Shown here one piece after another: positions 48,961 to 58,510 of a stretch of 64,000 bases of DNA. The position numbers were made by a program, and so were the translations under genes. The stretch covers positions 1 through 64,000 of the forward strand of contig QWPW01000008.1 of the NCBI GenBank assembly GCA_003671025.1, given 5' to 3'. The notes under the pieces were generated by a model that was not told where the DNA came from, searched no databases, and worked only from the letters and a program-made list of their open reading frames with translations. The first letter of the stretch is position 1; every line of letters starts with the position of its first letter. Source of the DNA: Planctomycetota bacterium (GTDB lineage Bacteria; Planctomycetota; Phycisphaerae; Phycisphaerales; SM1A02).

Positions 48961-51375
48961 ATGCCGTCTCATCAGCACCGCACATTCCGTTCGATTCTTG
49001 TTCCACGACGAGTTTCCATTTTCGGCCCAACGACACTTCTTTCCGTTGGGCTTTTTTGTGCCCCATCGTTGACTGCATACGCGGTGATCGATGCGGGAGG
49101 GACGACCAACTCGATCAACGACACCGATGTCGCGCGTTGGTCCGATGGCATTTGGAACGCGGCGAAGAGCGGTGATCTCGAAGCAGTCGAAGCGGCGCTC
49201 AAAGCGGTTCCCGACTCGACCAATGTCGCGGAGTCCACTCGGTTGCGCGACTTCATCGCAAGCCGCGCGCAGCATGTCGATGAAGGCACCAAGACGCGCG
49301 ACGCCGATCGCACCACTGCGCTTGAGGAGTTGAACACCGCGGTCACCAAAGTGGAAATCACCAAGGCGCTCACAGCAGCGGTGAAGTTGCAAACGCTTTC
49401 GGATGATTGGGCCGCCGCACTGGCGTTGCCCGAAATCAAAGATCTCATCACCAAGAGCGAAGCCGCGGAAATCGTGGCTGCACAGAACGGTGACTGGTTG
49501 GTGTCGCAAGAAATTCTCTATCGCTTGCGCACGCTGCACGATGAATCGGGCGACGCCGCAACGTTTCGTCGCTACGACGCGATGCTCGATGAAGTGAACA
49601 AGCGCATCACGCTGTTGGCGCAGTACGCGCCGCGCGAACTGTGGCGCTTGCGCAAGGCATACGCGGACAAGATGGAGCTCACCAGAGTTGATCTGGGCGA
49701 CGATGCTTCGGGCAAGGTTGATCCCGGGAAAGATGACGCCCGCAAGCCGTTTCCTGAATTCAACGAAGCCTTCGCTGACGATTGGAAAGAAGCACTCGAT
49801 GGCGTGACCAAGGGCATGCTCACCAGCGCGCTCAACACTGCCGCCAACGACCACATTTCTTCTGGCGGTTGGGAGCCATTGGTGAAGGGCGGACTTGACG
49901 CTGTGCGGGTCATGGCCACCACCGAGGCGCTCAAAGAGAACTTCGCGGGTCTAGGCGAAGCGGATAAAAACCAAGTGCTGCTCGACGCCATCACCCGCAA
50001 CATGGAAGGTCTTGCGCGCATGAACCGTGAGGCGGTCGGTCGGCCGCAATACAACGCGGCGCTGCGCGATTTGCTCGAAGCCAACAAGAAGGGCCCGCAG
50101 CTTCCCGACACCGCGATTTACCGCGAATTCGGCGACGGCGCGCTGGAAGAACTTTCCAAGCGCTTCGAAGATGAGTACTCGGCAATCATTTGGCCTGACC
50201 AGCTACGCCGCTTTGAGCAGATGGTCAAAGGCAACTTCGTCGGCGTGGGAATTCTCATTCGTCACGATGATCGTCGCGACATCCAAATCATCAATCCGCT
50301 CGAAGGAAGTCCTGCTTCGCGCTCGGGCGTGAAGAGCGAAGATCGCATCGTTGCCGTCAACGGCGTCTCCACGGTGGGATGGACGCTCAACAAGGCAGTC
50401 GATTCGATCACGGGTCCCGCGGGCCAAGATGTGAAACTCACCATCAAGCGCGAAGGCGCTGCGGATCCGCTCGACCTCTCGCTCACGCGTGAAGAGATCA
50501 AGATTCGTTCCGTCAACGGTTGGTGGAAAAAAGGTCTCGATGAACGAGGCTCGCCGCTGTGGAATTGGTTCGTCGATAGCGACTCAGGCATCGGCTATGT
50601 GCGCTTGACCAGTTTCAACGATGAGAGCTTCGTAGACTTTCTCTCCGCGATCAAAGAGATGCGCGCGGAGCGCACGCTCAACGGAGTCATCCTCGACTTG
50701 CGTCACAATCCTGGTGGCTTGCTCAAGAGCAGCGTCGAGTTCTCCAACGCGTTCATCGAACAAGGCAAACTCGTTGGTGGTCAAGACAAGAACGGTGCGC
50801 CGGTGTGGCAGATGATGGCGGAGCGCCAGCGCGCGATGCTTAAGGATTTGCCCGTCGTGGTGCTGATCAATCAAGGATCCGCAAGCGCGAGCGAAATTGT
50901 TTCCGGTGCGCTCAAGGCGCATGACCGAGCGGTGGTCGTGGGCGAGCGCAGCTTCGGCAAGGGTTCGGTGCAGACCGTGCATCCTTGCGGCGATCAGCAA
51001 TCCGATGCGCAACTCAAACTGACCACGCAGTACTACGTGCTTCCTCCAGGCCCTGGCGAGACTGAGCCGCGCCTCGTGCACAAGCGTCCTGGTTCGTCCG
51101 ACTGGGGCGTCAATCCTGATCTCATTGTGAAGATGACGCCCGATCAAATCGAGCAGTCAGTGATCTTGCGCCAGAACGCCGACGTGATCGAAGAGTGGAA
51201 AGATGAAGCGCAGCGCAAGCCGCGTCCCGAAGTCCGCGACTTGCTCACCAAGGGCATCGACCCGCAACTTGAATTGGCGCTGCTGATTCTTGAAGCGAAA
51301 GCACTCAAGCAAGTTGACGCGGCCGCGCAGGCGCATGCGAGTGAGACGTCTCCGGCCACGCCCAAAGGTGGCTGA
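48961..51375 (+). CDS. S41 family C-terminal processing peptidase with PDZ domain
   Basis: GVGILIRHDDRRDIQIINPLEGSPASRSGVKSEDRIVAVNGVST (PDZ); GVILDLRHNPGGLLKSSVEFSNAFI; VLINQGSASASEIVSGALKAHDRAVVVGERSFGKGSVQTVHP. Confidence 0.93.
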   Translation: MPSHQHRTFRSILVPRRVSIFGPTTLLSVGLFCAPSLTAYAVIDAGGTTNSINDTDVARWSDGIWNAAKSGDLEAVEAALKAVPDSTNVAESTRLRDFIASRAQHVDEGTKTRDADRTTALEELNTAVTKVEITKALTAAVKLQTLSDDWAAALALPEIKDLITKSEAAEIVAAQNGDWLVSQEILYRLRTLHDESGDAATFRRYDAMLDEVNKRITLLAQYAPRELWRLRKAYADKMELTRVDLGDDASGKVDPGKDDARKPFPEFNEAFADDWKEALDGVTKGMLTSALNTAANDHISSGGWEPLVKGGLDAVRVMATTEALKENFAGLGEADKNQVLLDAITRNMEGLARMNREAVGRPQYNAALRDLLEANKKGPQLPDTAIYREFGDGALEELSKRFEDEYSAIIWPDQLRRFEQMVKGNFVGVGILIRHDDRRDIQIINPLEGSPASRSGVKSEDRIVAVNGVSTVGWTLNKAVDSITGPAGQDVKLTIKREGAADPLDLSLTREEIKIRSVNGWWKKGLDERGSPLWNWFVDSDSGIGYVRLTSFNDESFVDFLSAIKEMRAERTLNGVILDLRHNPGGLLKSSVEFSNAFIEQGKLVGGQDKNGAPVWQMMAERQRAMLKDLPVVVLINQGSASASEIVSGALKAHDRAVVVGERSFGKGSVQTVHPCGDQQSDAQLKLTTQYYVLPPGPGETEPRLVHKRPGSSDWGVNPDLIVKMTPDQIEQSVILRQNADVIEEWKDEAQRKPRPEVRDLLTKGIDPQLELALLILEAKALKQVDAAAQAHASETSPATPKGG

Positions 51376-51409
51376 TGGGTGGCTGATGGGCAGCTGACGG
51401 ATGGCTGAG
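51366..51409. repeat. Four 11-bp units spanning the S41 protease stop codon
   Basis: AGGTGGCTGAT GGGTGGCTGAT GGGCAGCTGAC GGATGGCTGAG. Confidence 0.88.
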
Positions 51410-51490
51410 GCATGCAGTGGTTGACTGAGAAGTGGCGAATGCGTGCGCAACAGTTGCGACGCGTAGACCTCGCAACAACACATTCACTTC

Positions 51491-51525
51491 AACGACGAGC
51501 GTAAGTGCGCTCGTCGTTGCTTTTT
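51491..51525 (+). terminator. Intrinsic terminator downstream of S41 protease
   Basis: AACGACGAGC-GTAAGTGC-GCTCGTCGTT-GC-TTTTT. Confidence 0.9.
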
Positions 51526-51756
51526 CGACGTCGGATGAGGACGCTTCAGAGCGCGCGACGGTTGCGAAGCGCACGGCGTTTCGGGTAGAGTTGCCCGACT
51601 TGGCGCCCGTTCGTATGGGCGTCTTTCGTTCGATTGGATTCACGGCGTATTTTTACGACAGCGGCGGGCGACGTGTGCTTTCGGCCATGCAAGCCGCTCG
51701 CTTCGTCGGTTCAGACTCGCGACGCCGTCGCTTCAGACTTTTGCATGCGAACCCCA

Positions 51757-52908
51757 ATGATGGCTACGACTACACCCAGCGGCAGCGGCGCAAACTCAAC
51801 GCACGGCGCGGCACGCAAACTACCCGCGCTCCCGAGCACCACTCTCACCAAATGGCTGCGCGAAATGCACCTCATTCGTGAGTTTGAAGTGCGCTGCATG
51901 CAGAGTTACCAAGAGAAGAAAATCGGCGGCTTCTGCCACGTCTACATCGGGCAAGAAGCCGTTGCTGTGGGCTGCACTGCCGCGGTGAATCTGGAAGATC
52001 CCATCATCACGGCGTACCGCGATCACGGCCATGCGCTGGCGCGGGGCATGAGTTCGCGCGCGTGTATGGCGGAGATGTACGGCAAGGTCGGCGGTTGCGC
52101 CAAGGGCAAAGGCGGATCGATGCACATGTTCGATCGCCCGCACAATTTGTACGGCGGACACGGCATCGTCGGCGCGCAAACTCCGCTCGGTGCGGGCATC
52201 GCCTTCGCGACCAAGTACGAAGATGAAGTCATGAACGCGGGACGCAATCGTCGCGTGACGTTGTGCTTCCTCGGCGACGGCGCGGTCAATCAAGGCTCGG
52301 TCTACGAGGCCATGAACCTCGCTGGATTGTTTGATATCCCCGTGATCTTCATCGTCGAGAACAACGGGTACTCGATGGGCACCGAGATCAGTCGCGGCAC
52401 CACCATGAGTCACGAGCTCACCATCAAAGGTCGCGCCCATGGACTCAAGGAAGCCACCATCGATGGCATGGACGTGCTCGCGGTCTATCACGACATGCAC
52501 GAGCTTGCGAATTGGTGCCGCGAAAACTCGCGCCCTGCGTTCGTGGACATGAAGTGCTATCGCTACAAGGGTCACTCGATGTCGGATCCGCGCAAGTACC
52601 GCACGCGCGAAGAAGAAGAGCGTCACGAGCTCAACGATGCCATCGGAAAGTTCGAGCGCACGCTGCTCGATCACGCAGTGGTGACCGACGCGTCCATCAA
52701 GGAAATCATGAACTCAACGCGCGAAGAAGTGCGCGATGCGCTGAAGTTCTCCAACGAATCGCCAGAGCCGGACATGAGCGAGTTGTACACCGACGTGTTT
52801 GTCGAACCGTGGGGTCGATTCACCGGCTCGTCGTTGCCTGAATTCATGGGAGGCGCGGCCAACGCTTGTCGCTTCCATGCGACCAACGGGAAAGAAGGCT
52901 TGGTATGA
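51757..52908 (+). CDS. pdhA: Pyruvate dehydrogenase E1 component, alpha subunit
   Basis: IGQEAVAVGCTAAVNLEDPIITAYRDHGHALARGM, GDGAVNQGSVYEAMNLAGLFDIPVIFIVENNGYSMGT (TPP motif), YRYKGHSMSDPRKYRTREE. Confidence 0.95.
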   Translation: MMATTTPSGSGANSTHGAARKLPALPSTTLTKWLREMHLIREFEVRCMQSYQEKKIGGFCHVYIGQEAVAVGCTAAVNLEDPIITAYRDHGHALARGMSSRACMAEMYGKVGGCAKGKGGSMHMFDRPHNLYGGHGIVGAQTPLGAGIAFATKYEDEVMNAGRNRRVTLCFLGDGAVNQGSVYEAMNLAGLFDIPVIFIVENNGYSMGTEISRGTTMSHELTIKGRAHGLKEATIDGMDVLAVYHDMHELANWCRENSRPAFVDMKCYRYKGHSMSDPRKYRTREEEERHELNDAIGKFERTLLDHAVVTDASIKEIMNSTREEVRDALKFSNESPEPDMSELYTDVFVEPWGRFTGSSLPEFMGGAANACRFHATNGKEGLV

Positions 52909-53954
52909 GTCGTTCCAATTCTGCTGTTCTTTCCAATCCGCTCTTTCGCGAACCGACATTGATGGGCGGTGTCACGCACGAGATTGAGTTTCGCGATGCA
53001 GTGCGCGATGCGATGAGCGAAGAGATGCGTCGCGACAAGCGCGTGTTCTTGCTCGGCGAAGAAGTCGCGCAATACGACGGCGCGTACAAAGTTTCTAAGG
53101 GCATGCTTGCGGAGTTTGGCGAGCGTCGCATCATCGACACGCCGATTTCCGAGTCCGGCTTTGCAGGCATGGCCATCGGTGCGGCAGCGATGGGATTGCG
53201 TCCCATTGTCGAGTTCATGTCGTGGTCGTTCTCGCTCGTCGCTGCCGATCCGATTCTCAACAACGCGCCCAAGATGCTCTACATGTCGGGCGGACAACTC
53301 GGTTGCCCGATTGTGTTTCGCGGCAACGATGGTGCCGGCGGACAACTTGGTTCGACACATTCGTGGGCGGTGGAAGGCTTGTTCTCCAACGTCCCCGGCG
53401 TCAAGATTGTGATTCCGTCTTGCGCCGCCGACGCCAAGGGTCTGCTCAAGACTGCGATTCGCGACGACGATCCCGTGTTCTTCATGGAGAGCGAGCGATT
53501 GCTCTCGATCAAGGGACACGTTCCTGAAGGCGAGTATCTGATTCCGTTTGGTCACGCGTTGGTGCGTCGTGTGGGAACGCAGTGCACGCTTTGCTCGTGG
53601 GGCCGACCGGTGAACTTCTGCCTCGAAGCCGCGGAAATCTTGGCTAAAGAAGGGATCGACTGCGAGGTCATCGACCTGCGCACGATTCGTCCGCTTGATC
53701 TTCCGACGGTTGTGGCCAGCGTGCGCAAGACCAGTTGCGCGGTGGTGGTCGATCAATCGTGGAGCTTCGCTTCGCCAGGAGCCGAGCTCGCGTCGCAGAT
53801 TCACCGTCACTGCTTTGACGACCTCGACAACTTCGTTCATCGCGTCCATTCCGACGATGTGCCGACGCCCTACTCGAGCAAACTCGAGCAGGAGTACCTC
53901 CCTAATGTGCGCAAGATTTGCGAAGCAGTACGCAGCGCGACCTATCGCGCCTGA
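52905..53954 (+). CDS. pdhB: Pyruvate dehydrogenase E1 component, beta subunit
   Basis: [51 protein letters not shown]-type, [15 protein letters not shown]; ATGA overlap with pdhA. Confidence 0.95.
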   Translation: [349 protein letters not shown]

Positions 53955-54087
53955 GTGACTGCGCTTTGGTTTTACTTGTGCGTGAAGTGATTTCTGCATC
54001 GCACGATTGCAGACACAGTTCATCTCCTCACGCTCTTGCGTCTTTCGATATCTCCGCCCGCTCATCCGCCACTCACGCGACTCACCA

Positions 54088-55482
54088 ATGCCGATTGAAA
54101 TCACCATGCCTCGCCTGTCCGACACGATGGAAGCAGGCACTGTCATCAAGTGGAATGTGAAAGAAGGCGACGCCGTCAAGTCGGGCTCGATCGTTGCGGA
54201 CATCGAGACCGACAAGGCCACGATGGAAATGCAATGCTTCGACGATGGCCGCATGGCCGCGATCGTGGTGGAGGCTGGTCGTCAAGTGAAGGTGGGAACG
54301 CTGATCGCGTTGGTCGCGCTTGAGGGAGAAAATCTCGCGGCGGTGAAAGCGCTCGCGAATGCGGCCAAGTCCGCAGCACCGACACAAGCGTCTGCAGCGG
54401 CGACCTCGGCAACGAAGTCCAGCAACGACTCCACGAGTCCCGTCGGCGCGCCCGCATCCGCAGTGACGCAGACCGAGACTCGTCACGGAATGGAAGGATT
54501 TCCCGCAGAAAACGCGGTCGATGGCGATGGTCCGCGCATGCGCGCGAGTCCCGTTGCCCGACGTATGGCCGAAGATCACGGTCTCTCGATTCAATCGATT
54601 CAGGGCACGGGTCCAGCTGGGCGCATCATCAAGCGTGATGTTGAACAGGCGCTTGAGAATCGTTCCGCAGCCAAGTCGGCGAGCACATCGAGCGCCACCC
54701 ATGCAACGCTCGCACCTGCGCAAGCGTTGGCCGTGAGCACCAGTGGTGTGCAGACCGCGTCGAGTCCGCTCGCATTGGCATTGCCAGGACGCGATGTCGC
54801 TCTCAGCGGAATGCGCCAAGTGATTGCGCGTCGACTGGTCGAGAGCAAGACCACCATTCCGCACTATCAAGTGACCATGAAGTTTGACATGGACGCGCTG
54901 CTGGAATTGCGCGCGAGTTTCAACACCAAGTTGGCGTCGTCAGGCGTCAAGTTGTCGGTCAACGATTTCCTCGTGCGTGCGTGTGCGTTGGCGATGGCTG
55001 AGCATCCGTACTTCAACGCAAGCTTCGCTGGCGATCACGTGCGCGTGCACAGCGTGGTCAACATTGGCGTTGCCATCTCGCTGCCCGAAGAGAAGGGCGG
55101 AGGACTGGTGGTGGGCGTCATTCGTGATGCCGATCACAAGAGTTTGCGCCAGATTTCCGGCGAAACCAAGGCGCTCGCCGAGAAGGCGCGCACCAAGGGT
55201 CTCACAGTGCAAGAGATGTCCGACGCCACCTTCACCATTTCCAACTTAGGGATGTTCGGTGTCGAGCACTTCACCGCGATCATCAATCCGCCCAACTCCG
55301 CGATTCTCGCGTGTGGTGCAGCGGTCGAGCAGCCCGTGGTGCGCAATCGCGAACTCGTGGTGGGAACGCAAATGCAAGCGACGCTTTCGCTCGATCACCG
55401 CGTGATCGATGGCGCGATGGCCGCGCAGTATCTCGCGAGCTTGAAAGAGTTCATCGAAGAGCCAGAGACGCTGGTCATCTGA
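54088..55482 (+). CDS. pdhC: Dihydrolipoamide acetyltransferase (PDH E2)
   Basis: Lipoyl domain MPRLSDTMEAGTVIKWNVKEGDAVKSGSIVADIETDKATMEM; E3-binding SPVARRMAEDHGLSIQSIQGTGPAGRIIKRDV; catalytic LSLDHRVIDGAMAAQYL. Confidence 0.95.
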   Translation: MPIEITMPRLSDTMEAGTVIKWNVKEGDAVKSGSIVADIETDKATMEMQCFDDGRMAAIVVEAGRQVKVGTLIALVALEGENLAAVKALANAAKSAAPTQASAAATSATKSSNDSTSPVGAPASAVTQTETRHGMEGFPAENAVDGDGPRMRASPVARRMAEDHGLSIQSIQGTGPAGRIIKRDVEQALENRSAAKSASTSSATHATLAPAQALAVSTSGVQTASSPLALALPGRDVALSGMRQVIARRLVESKTTIPHYQVTMKFDMDALLELRASFNTKLASSGVKLSVNDFLVRACALAMAEHPYFNASFAGDHVRVHSVVNIGVAISLPEEKGGGLVVGVIRDADHKSLRQISGETKALAEKARTKGLTVQEMSDATFTISNLGMFGVEHFTAIINPPNSAILACGAAVEQPVVRNRELVVGTQMQATLSLDHRVIDGAMAAQYLASLKEFIEEPETLVI

Positions 55483-56203
55483 TCAGCGCGTGCGCGTCGG
55501 CGACGTGCTTACTTTCGTCAGCGACGAGCACAATCTCAACATACGCAGGGCCATGCACGCCCGTGACCAACACGCCTTCGATGTCGGCGGTCTTCGATGG
55601 ACCGGTGATGATCGTCGTTGACGCGGCGGTGGTGCATTCGTTGCGAATCTCGAAAAGGTCGACGAGGTCGGCGAGGATCTGCGACTCGAACACGATCGCG
55701 AGATGAATCGGTGGAGTGATCCACGCGTTGCGCATGCGACCGATGGTGGAGATCACCAGTGAGCCCGAGTCAGCGATGGCGCAATCGACATCGGTGATGC
55801 CGACATCGCAGTCAAACAAACCGTCTGCGTCGTCGTCGCGCGCGAGCGTGGCCGGGCATGAGGAGAGGCAATCGCGCATGCGTTGGGCGAGCGACGCATC
55901 GCGGATCGCCACCACCGTGCGCAGAGTTTGGTTGGGCGTGCTTGTGTCCGCGTGTGCGCGCATGATTGCGGCGACGGTGGTGTGCAGCGCATCCGATGCG
56001 CATCGAGTCACACGCATGCCGACGCTCGATGCGCGAGTCGCGAAGATGGTGGCCAGATCGCTGTTGCTGGCACTGGTGCGTCGCGCGATGGACAAGTCGA
56101 CTGCGTTCATCGCGCTCGCTGGTTGCGCGGCGACTGCGCGGCGAACGCGCTCCAACAATGCGGCGACCCCTGCGTCTCGAGCGCGAATCGTTGCGTCGTT
56201 CAT
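55475..56203 (-). CDS. lutC: LUD domain protein, LutC-like lactate utilization
   Basis: GITDVDCAIADSGSLVISTI, GPSKTADIEGVLVTGVHGPAYVEIVLV; adjacent to lutB/lutA. Confidence 0.85.
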   Translation of the reverse strand: MNDATIRARDAGVAALLERVRRAVAAQPASAMNAVDLSIARRTSASNSDLATIFATRASSVGMRVTRCASDALHTTVAAIMRAHADTSTPNQTLRTVVAIRDASLAQRMRDCLSSCPATLARDDDADGLFDCDVGITDVDCAIADSGSLVISTIGRMRNAWITPPIHLAIVFESQILADLVDLFEIRNECTTAASTTIITGPSKTADIEGVLVTGVHGPAYVEIVLVADESKHVADAHALIR

Positions 56204-57711
56204 CGCGCAGCCTCTTTCGGTGGCGCGTCGCGCTCGGCCGCGTGTTGGACAAACCATGCGCGAAACGGCTGCGCGGAAGCAATTCCTAAGTCACGCGATT
56301 GCGTCCAACCAGCGGCGGGCCCAGGCGCATTGGAGATCCACGCGTGTCGTCCGTCGTTTTGTCCGAGCATGCGTGCATGCAAACGACTCGCGCGAATGGC
56401 TAAGCGAAACAGCATTGGTCGCTGCGCCAGCCAACGCCACAAGCGAAGCGCGCGCGATTCGCTTGCCGGTGAAAGTGTGCGCGTGCGCAGTTCGGCGCGA
56501 GCGTGCAACAAGAACTTTGGAATATCGATCTTGACCGGACACGCCTCGAGACACGCGCCGCACAGCGAACTCGCGCGTGGAAGATCGGGGTAGTTCGCAA
56601 GTCCTTCGGCGCGCGCGGCGCCTCGATTGAGTTCGGGTGTGAGCACCGCACCAATGGGCCCCGAGTACACCGAGCCGTAACTGTGTCCGCCCACCTTGCG
56701 ATAGACGGGACATGCGTTGAGGCACGCGCCGCAGCGAATGCAGCGCAACAATTCGCGCTTGCTGCTGCCGAGAATCCCCGTGCGCCCCGCGTCGACGAGC
56801 ACGATGTGCAGTTCTTTCGGGCCGTTCGATTCGCCGGCGCGCCTCGGTCCATTCACAAACGAGGTGTACACCGTGAGTGGTTGACCAGTGCCGCTGCGCG
56901 CGAGCAGCTTGAGAAACGGCGCGAGATCACGCGCGCCGCGCAGAAGTTTTTCGATGCCCACAAACATGATGTGCACTGGCGGCCCGCCCACCGAGAGATC
57001 GAAGTTGCCTTCGTTGGTGCAGATGACTGCGGTGCCTTCTTCTGCGAGCAGGAAGTTCGCGCCAGAAACGCCGATGTGCGCGTGACGATAGAGGCCGCGC
57101 ATATGCGCGCGCGCAATCGCCGTGAGTTCCTCGGGATCCTCGGTGTAGCGCGAGCCGAGCACGCGCACGAAACTGCGCGCAGCAGCGGCGCGATCCTTGT
57201 GAATCATCGGCGTGACGATGTGGCTGGGCGCATCGTTGTCGATCTGCAGAATGAACTCGCCGAGATCGGTCTCCACCGTTTCGATGCCCGCACGCGTGAG
57301 CGCGTCGACGAGTCCGATCTCTTCGGTGAGCATCGACTTGCTCTTCACGCAGCGTGTGGCTTTCACGGCGTACTTGGCTTCGTGTTGGGCCGCGATGCTC
57401 AGCGCGATGGCGCATGCTTGCGCGGCATCGACGGCGGCGTGAACGATCGATCCGTGCGCTTGTGCTCGCTCGATGAACTGCTCAAGCAACACATCAAGTT
57501 GATCAAGCGCCTGTTGCTTCGTCGTCGCGGCGACGCTGCGCAAGAGTTCGTAATCGTCGTGACCAAAGTCCGCGCCGAACACGCTCTTGCGTTGTTCGTC
57601 TTTGAGATGAGTGGCGCGACCGACGAACTGCTGCAAGTGGACATCGGCAATCGCCGCGCGTGCACGCGGCATCATGTCGTAGGGAAGCGTCGGCGCGATG
57701 AGTTCGTTCAC
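56200..57711 (-). CDS. lutB: LutB-like iron-sulfur protein
   Basis: SKSMLTEEIGLVDAL, ANFLLAEEGTAVICTNEGNFDL, two 4Fe-4S motifs (CIRCGACLNACPVYRKVGGHSYGSVYSGPIGAVLTP; CGACLEACPVKIDIP). Confidence 0.93.
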   Translation of the reverse strand: MNELIAPTLPYDMMPRARAAIADVHLQQFVGRATHLKDEQRKSVFGADFGHDDYELLRSVAATTKQQALDQLDVLLEQFIERAQAHGSIVHAAVDAAQACAIALSIAAQHEAKYAVKATRCVKSKSMLTEEIGLVDALTRAGIETVETDLGEFILQIDNDAPSHIVTPMIHKDRAAAARSFVRVLGSRYTEDPEELTAIARAHMRGLYRHAHIGVSGANFLLAEEGTAVICTNEGNFDLSVGGPPVHIMFVGIEKLLRGARDLAPFLKLLARSGTGQPLTVYTSFVNGPRRAGESNGPKELHIVLVDAGRTGILGSSKRELLRCIRCGACLNACPVYRKVGGHSYGSVYSGPIGAVLTPELNRGAARAEGLANYPDLPRASSLCGACLEACPVKIDIPKFLLHARAELRTRTLSPASESRALRLWRWLAQRPMLFRLAIRASRLHARMLGQNDGRHAWISNAPGPAAGWTQSRDLGIASAQPFRAWFVQHAAERDAPPKEAAR

Positions 57712-58487
57712 GCGATAGATTCCATCGCGAGTAAACCCAATCGATGTGCCAGCGCTTCGGCGGGAGAGATGATTCGAAATGCCGCGGCACTATTGTTGTC
57801 TGCGCGTTGACGATGAGCGAGTCCCGCAAGATGCGCGCCGCATCCGGTGTCGCTCACCACCAGCGTGCTCGCGCCGGTGGTCGCGACGTGCGCGAGTTTC
57901 TCTTGGCCCAAAGCTGAGGAAACCTCGGGAAATTGCGTGGAAAACATGCCGCCGAAGCCGCAGCACTGCGCCATGTCGGGCAAGGGGCGCACATCGCGAC
58001 AGCCAAACGCAGTGAGAAATGGCGCGGTGCAACCATGTCGATGAATGCCACGCAAGTGACAGGCATCGTGACAAGTCATCGATGGATCGCACTCGGGCGA
58101 TGGAGCGCTTGTGGTGGGAACGGCCACACGAAGTTGCGTCTCCAAGAACTCCACCAACTCGAAGGTCCGGGCCGCGAGCGCGAGTGCGTCGCGATGATCG
58201 TCGCTTCCGTGAACAAACAAATCGGCGAAGCGTTCGCGCACGATGGCGCAGCACGAGCCTGACGGAGTGACCACGGCGTCGAACGCGCGGAAGATCACAC
58301 ACATCCGTCGCGCCAGGGTCGCGGCTTCCTCGGGCAATCCGTTGGAAAGAAGTGGTTGACCGCAACACGTTTGTTCGGCGGGAACTTCGGGAGTGACTCC
58401 AAAGTGCTCCAACACCAACACCGTCGCTTGCAACGATCGCGGCGCGAGCGCTTCAGCAAGACAGGTGGTGAAGAGAGCGACGCGCAT
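57708..58487 (-). CDS. lutA: LutA-like Fe-S oxidoreductase (CCG domains)
   Basis: VALFTTCLAEALAP, EQTCCGQPLLSNGLPEEA, CCGFGGMFSTQFPEVSSALGQEKLAH. Confidence 0.92.
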   Translation of the reverse strand: MRVALFTTCLAEALAPRSLQATVLVLEHFGVTPEVPAEQTCCGQPLLSNGLPEEAATLARRMCVIFRAFDAVVTPSGSCCAIVRERFADLFVHGSDDHRDALALAARTFELVEFLETQLRVAVPTTSAPSPECDPSMTCHDACHLRGIHRHGCTAPFLTAFGCRDVRPLPDMAQCCGFGGMFSTQFPEVSSALGQEKLAHVATTGASTLVVSDTGCGAHLAGLAHRQRADNNSAAAFRIISPAEALAHRLGLLAMESIA

Positions 58488-58510
58488 TGGCAGCACGATA
58501 GCACGACGCT

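Noticed and set aside
51603-51626. GCGCCC...GGGCGT hairpin followed by CTTTCG upstream of pdhA
   Set aside because: Short stem and weak T tract; possible leader structure but not enough to call a terminator or riboswitch
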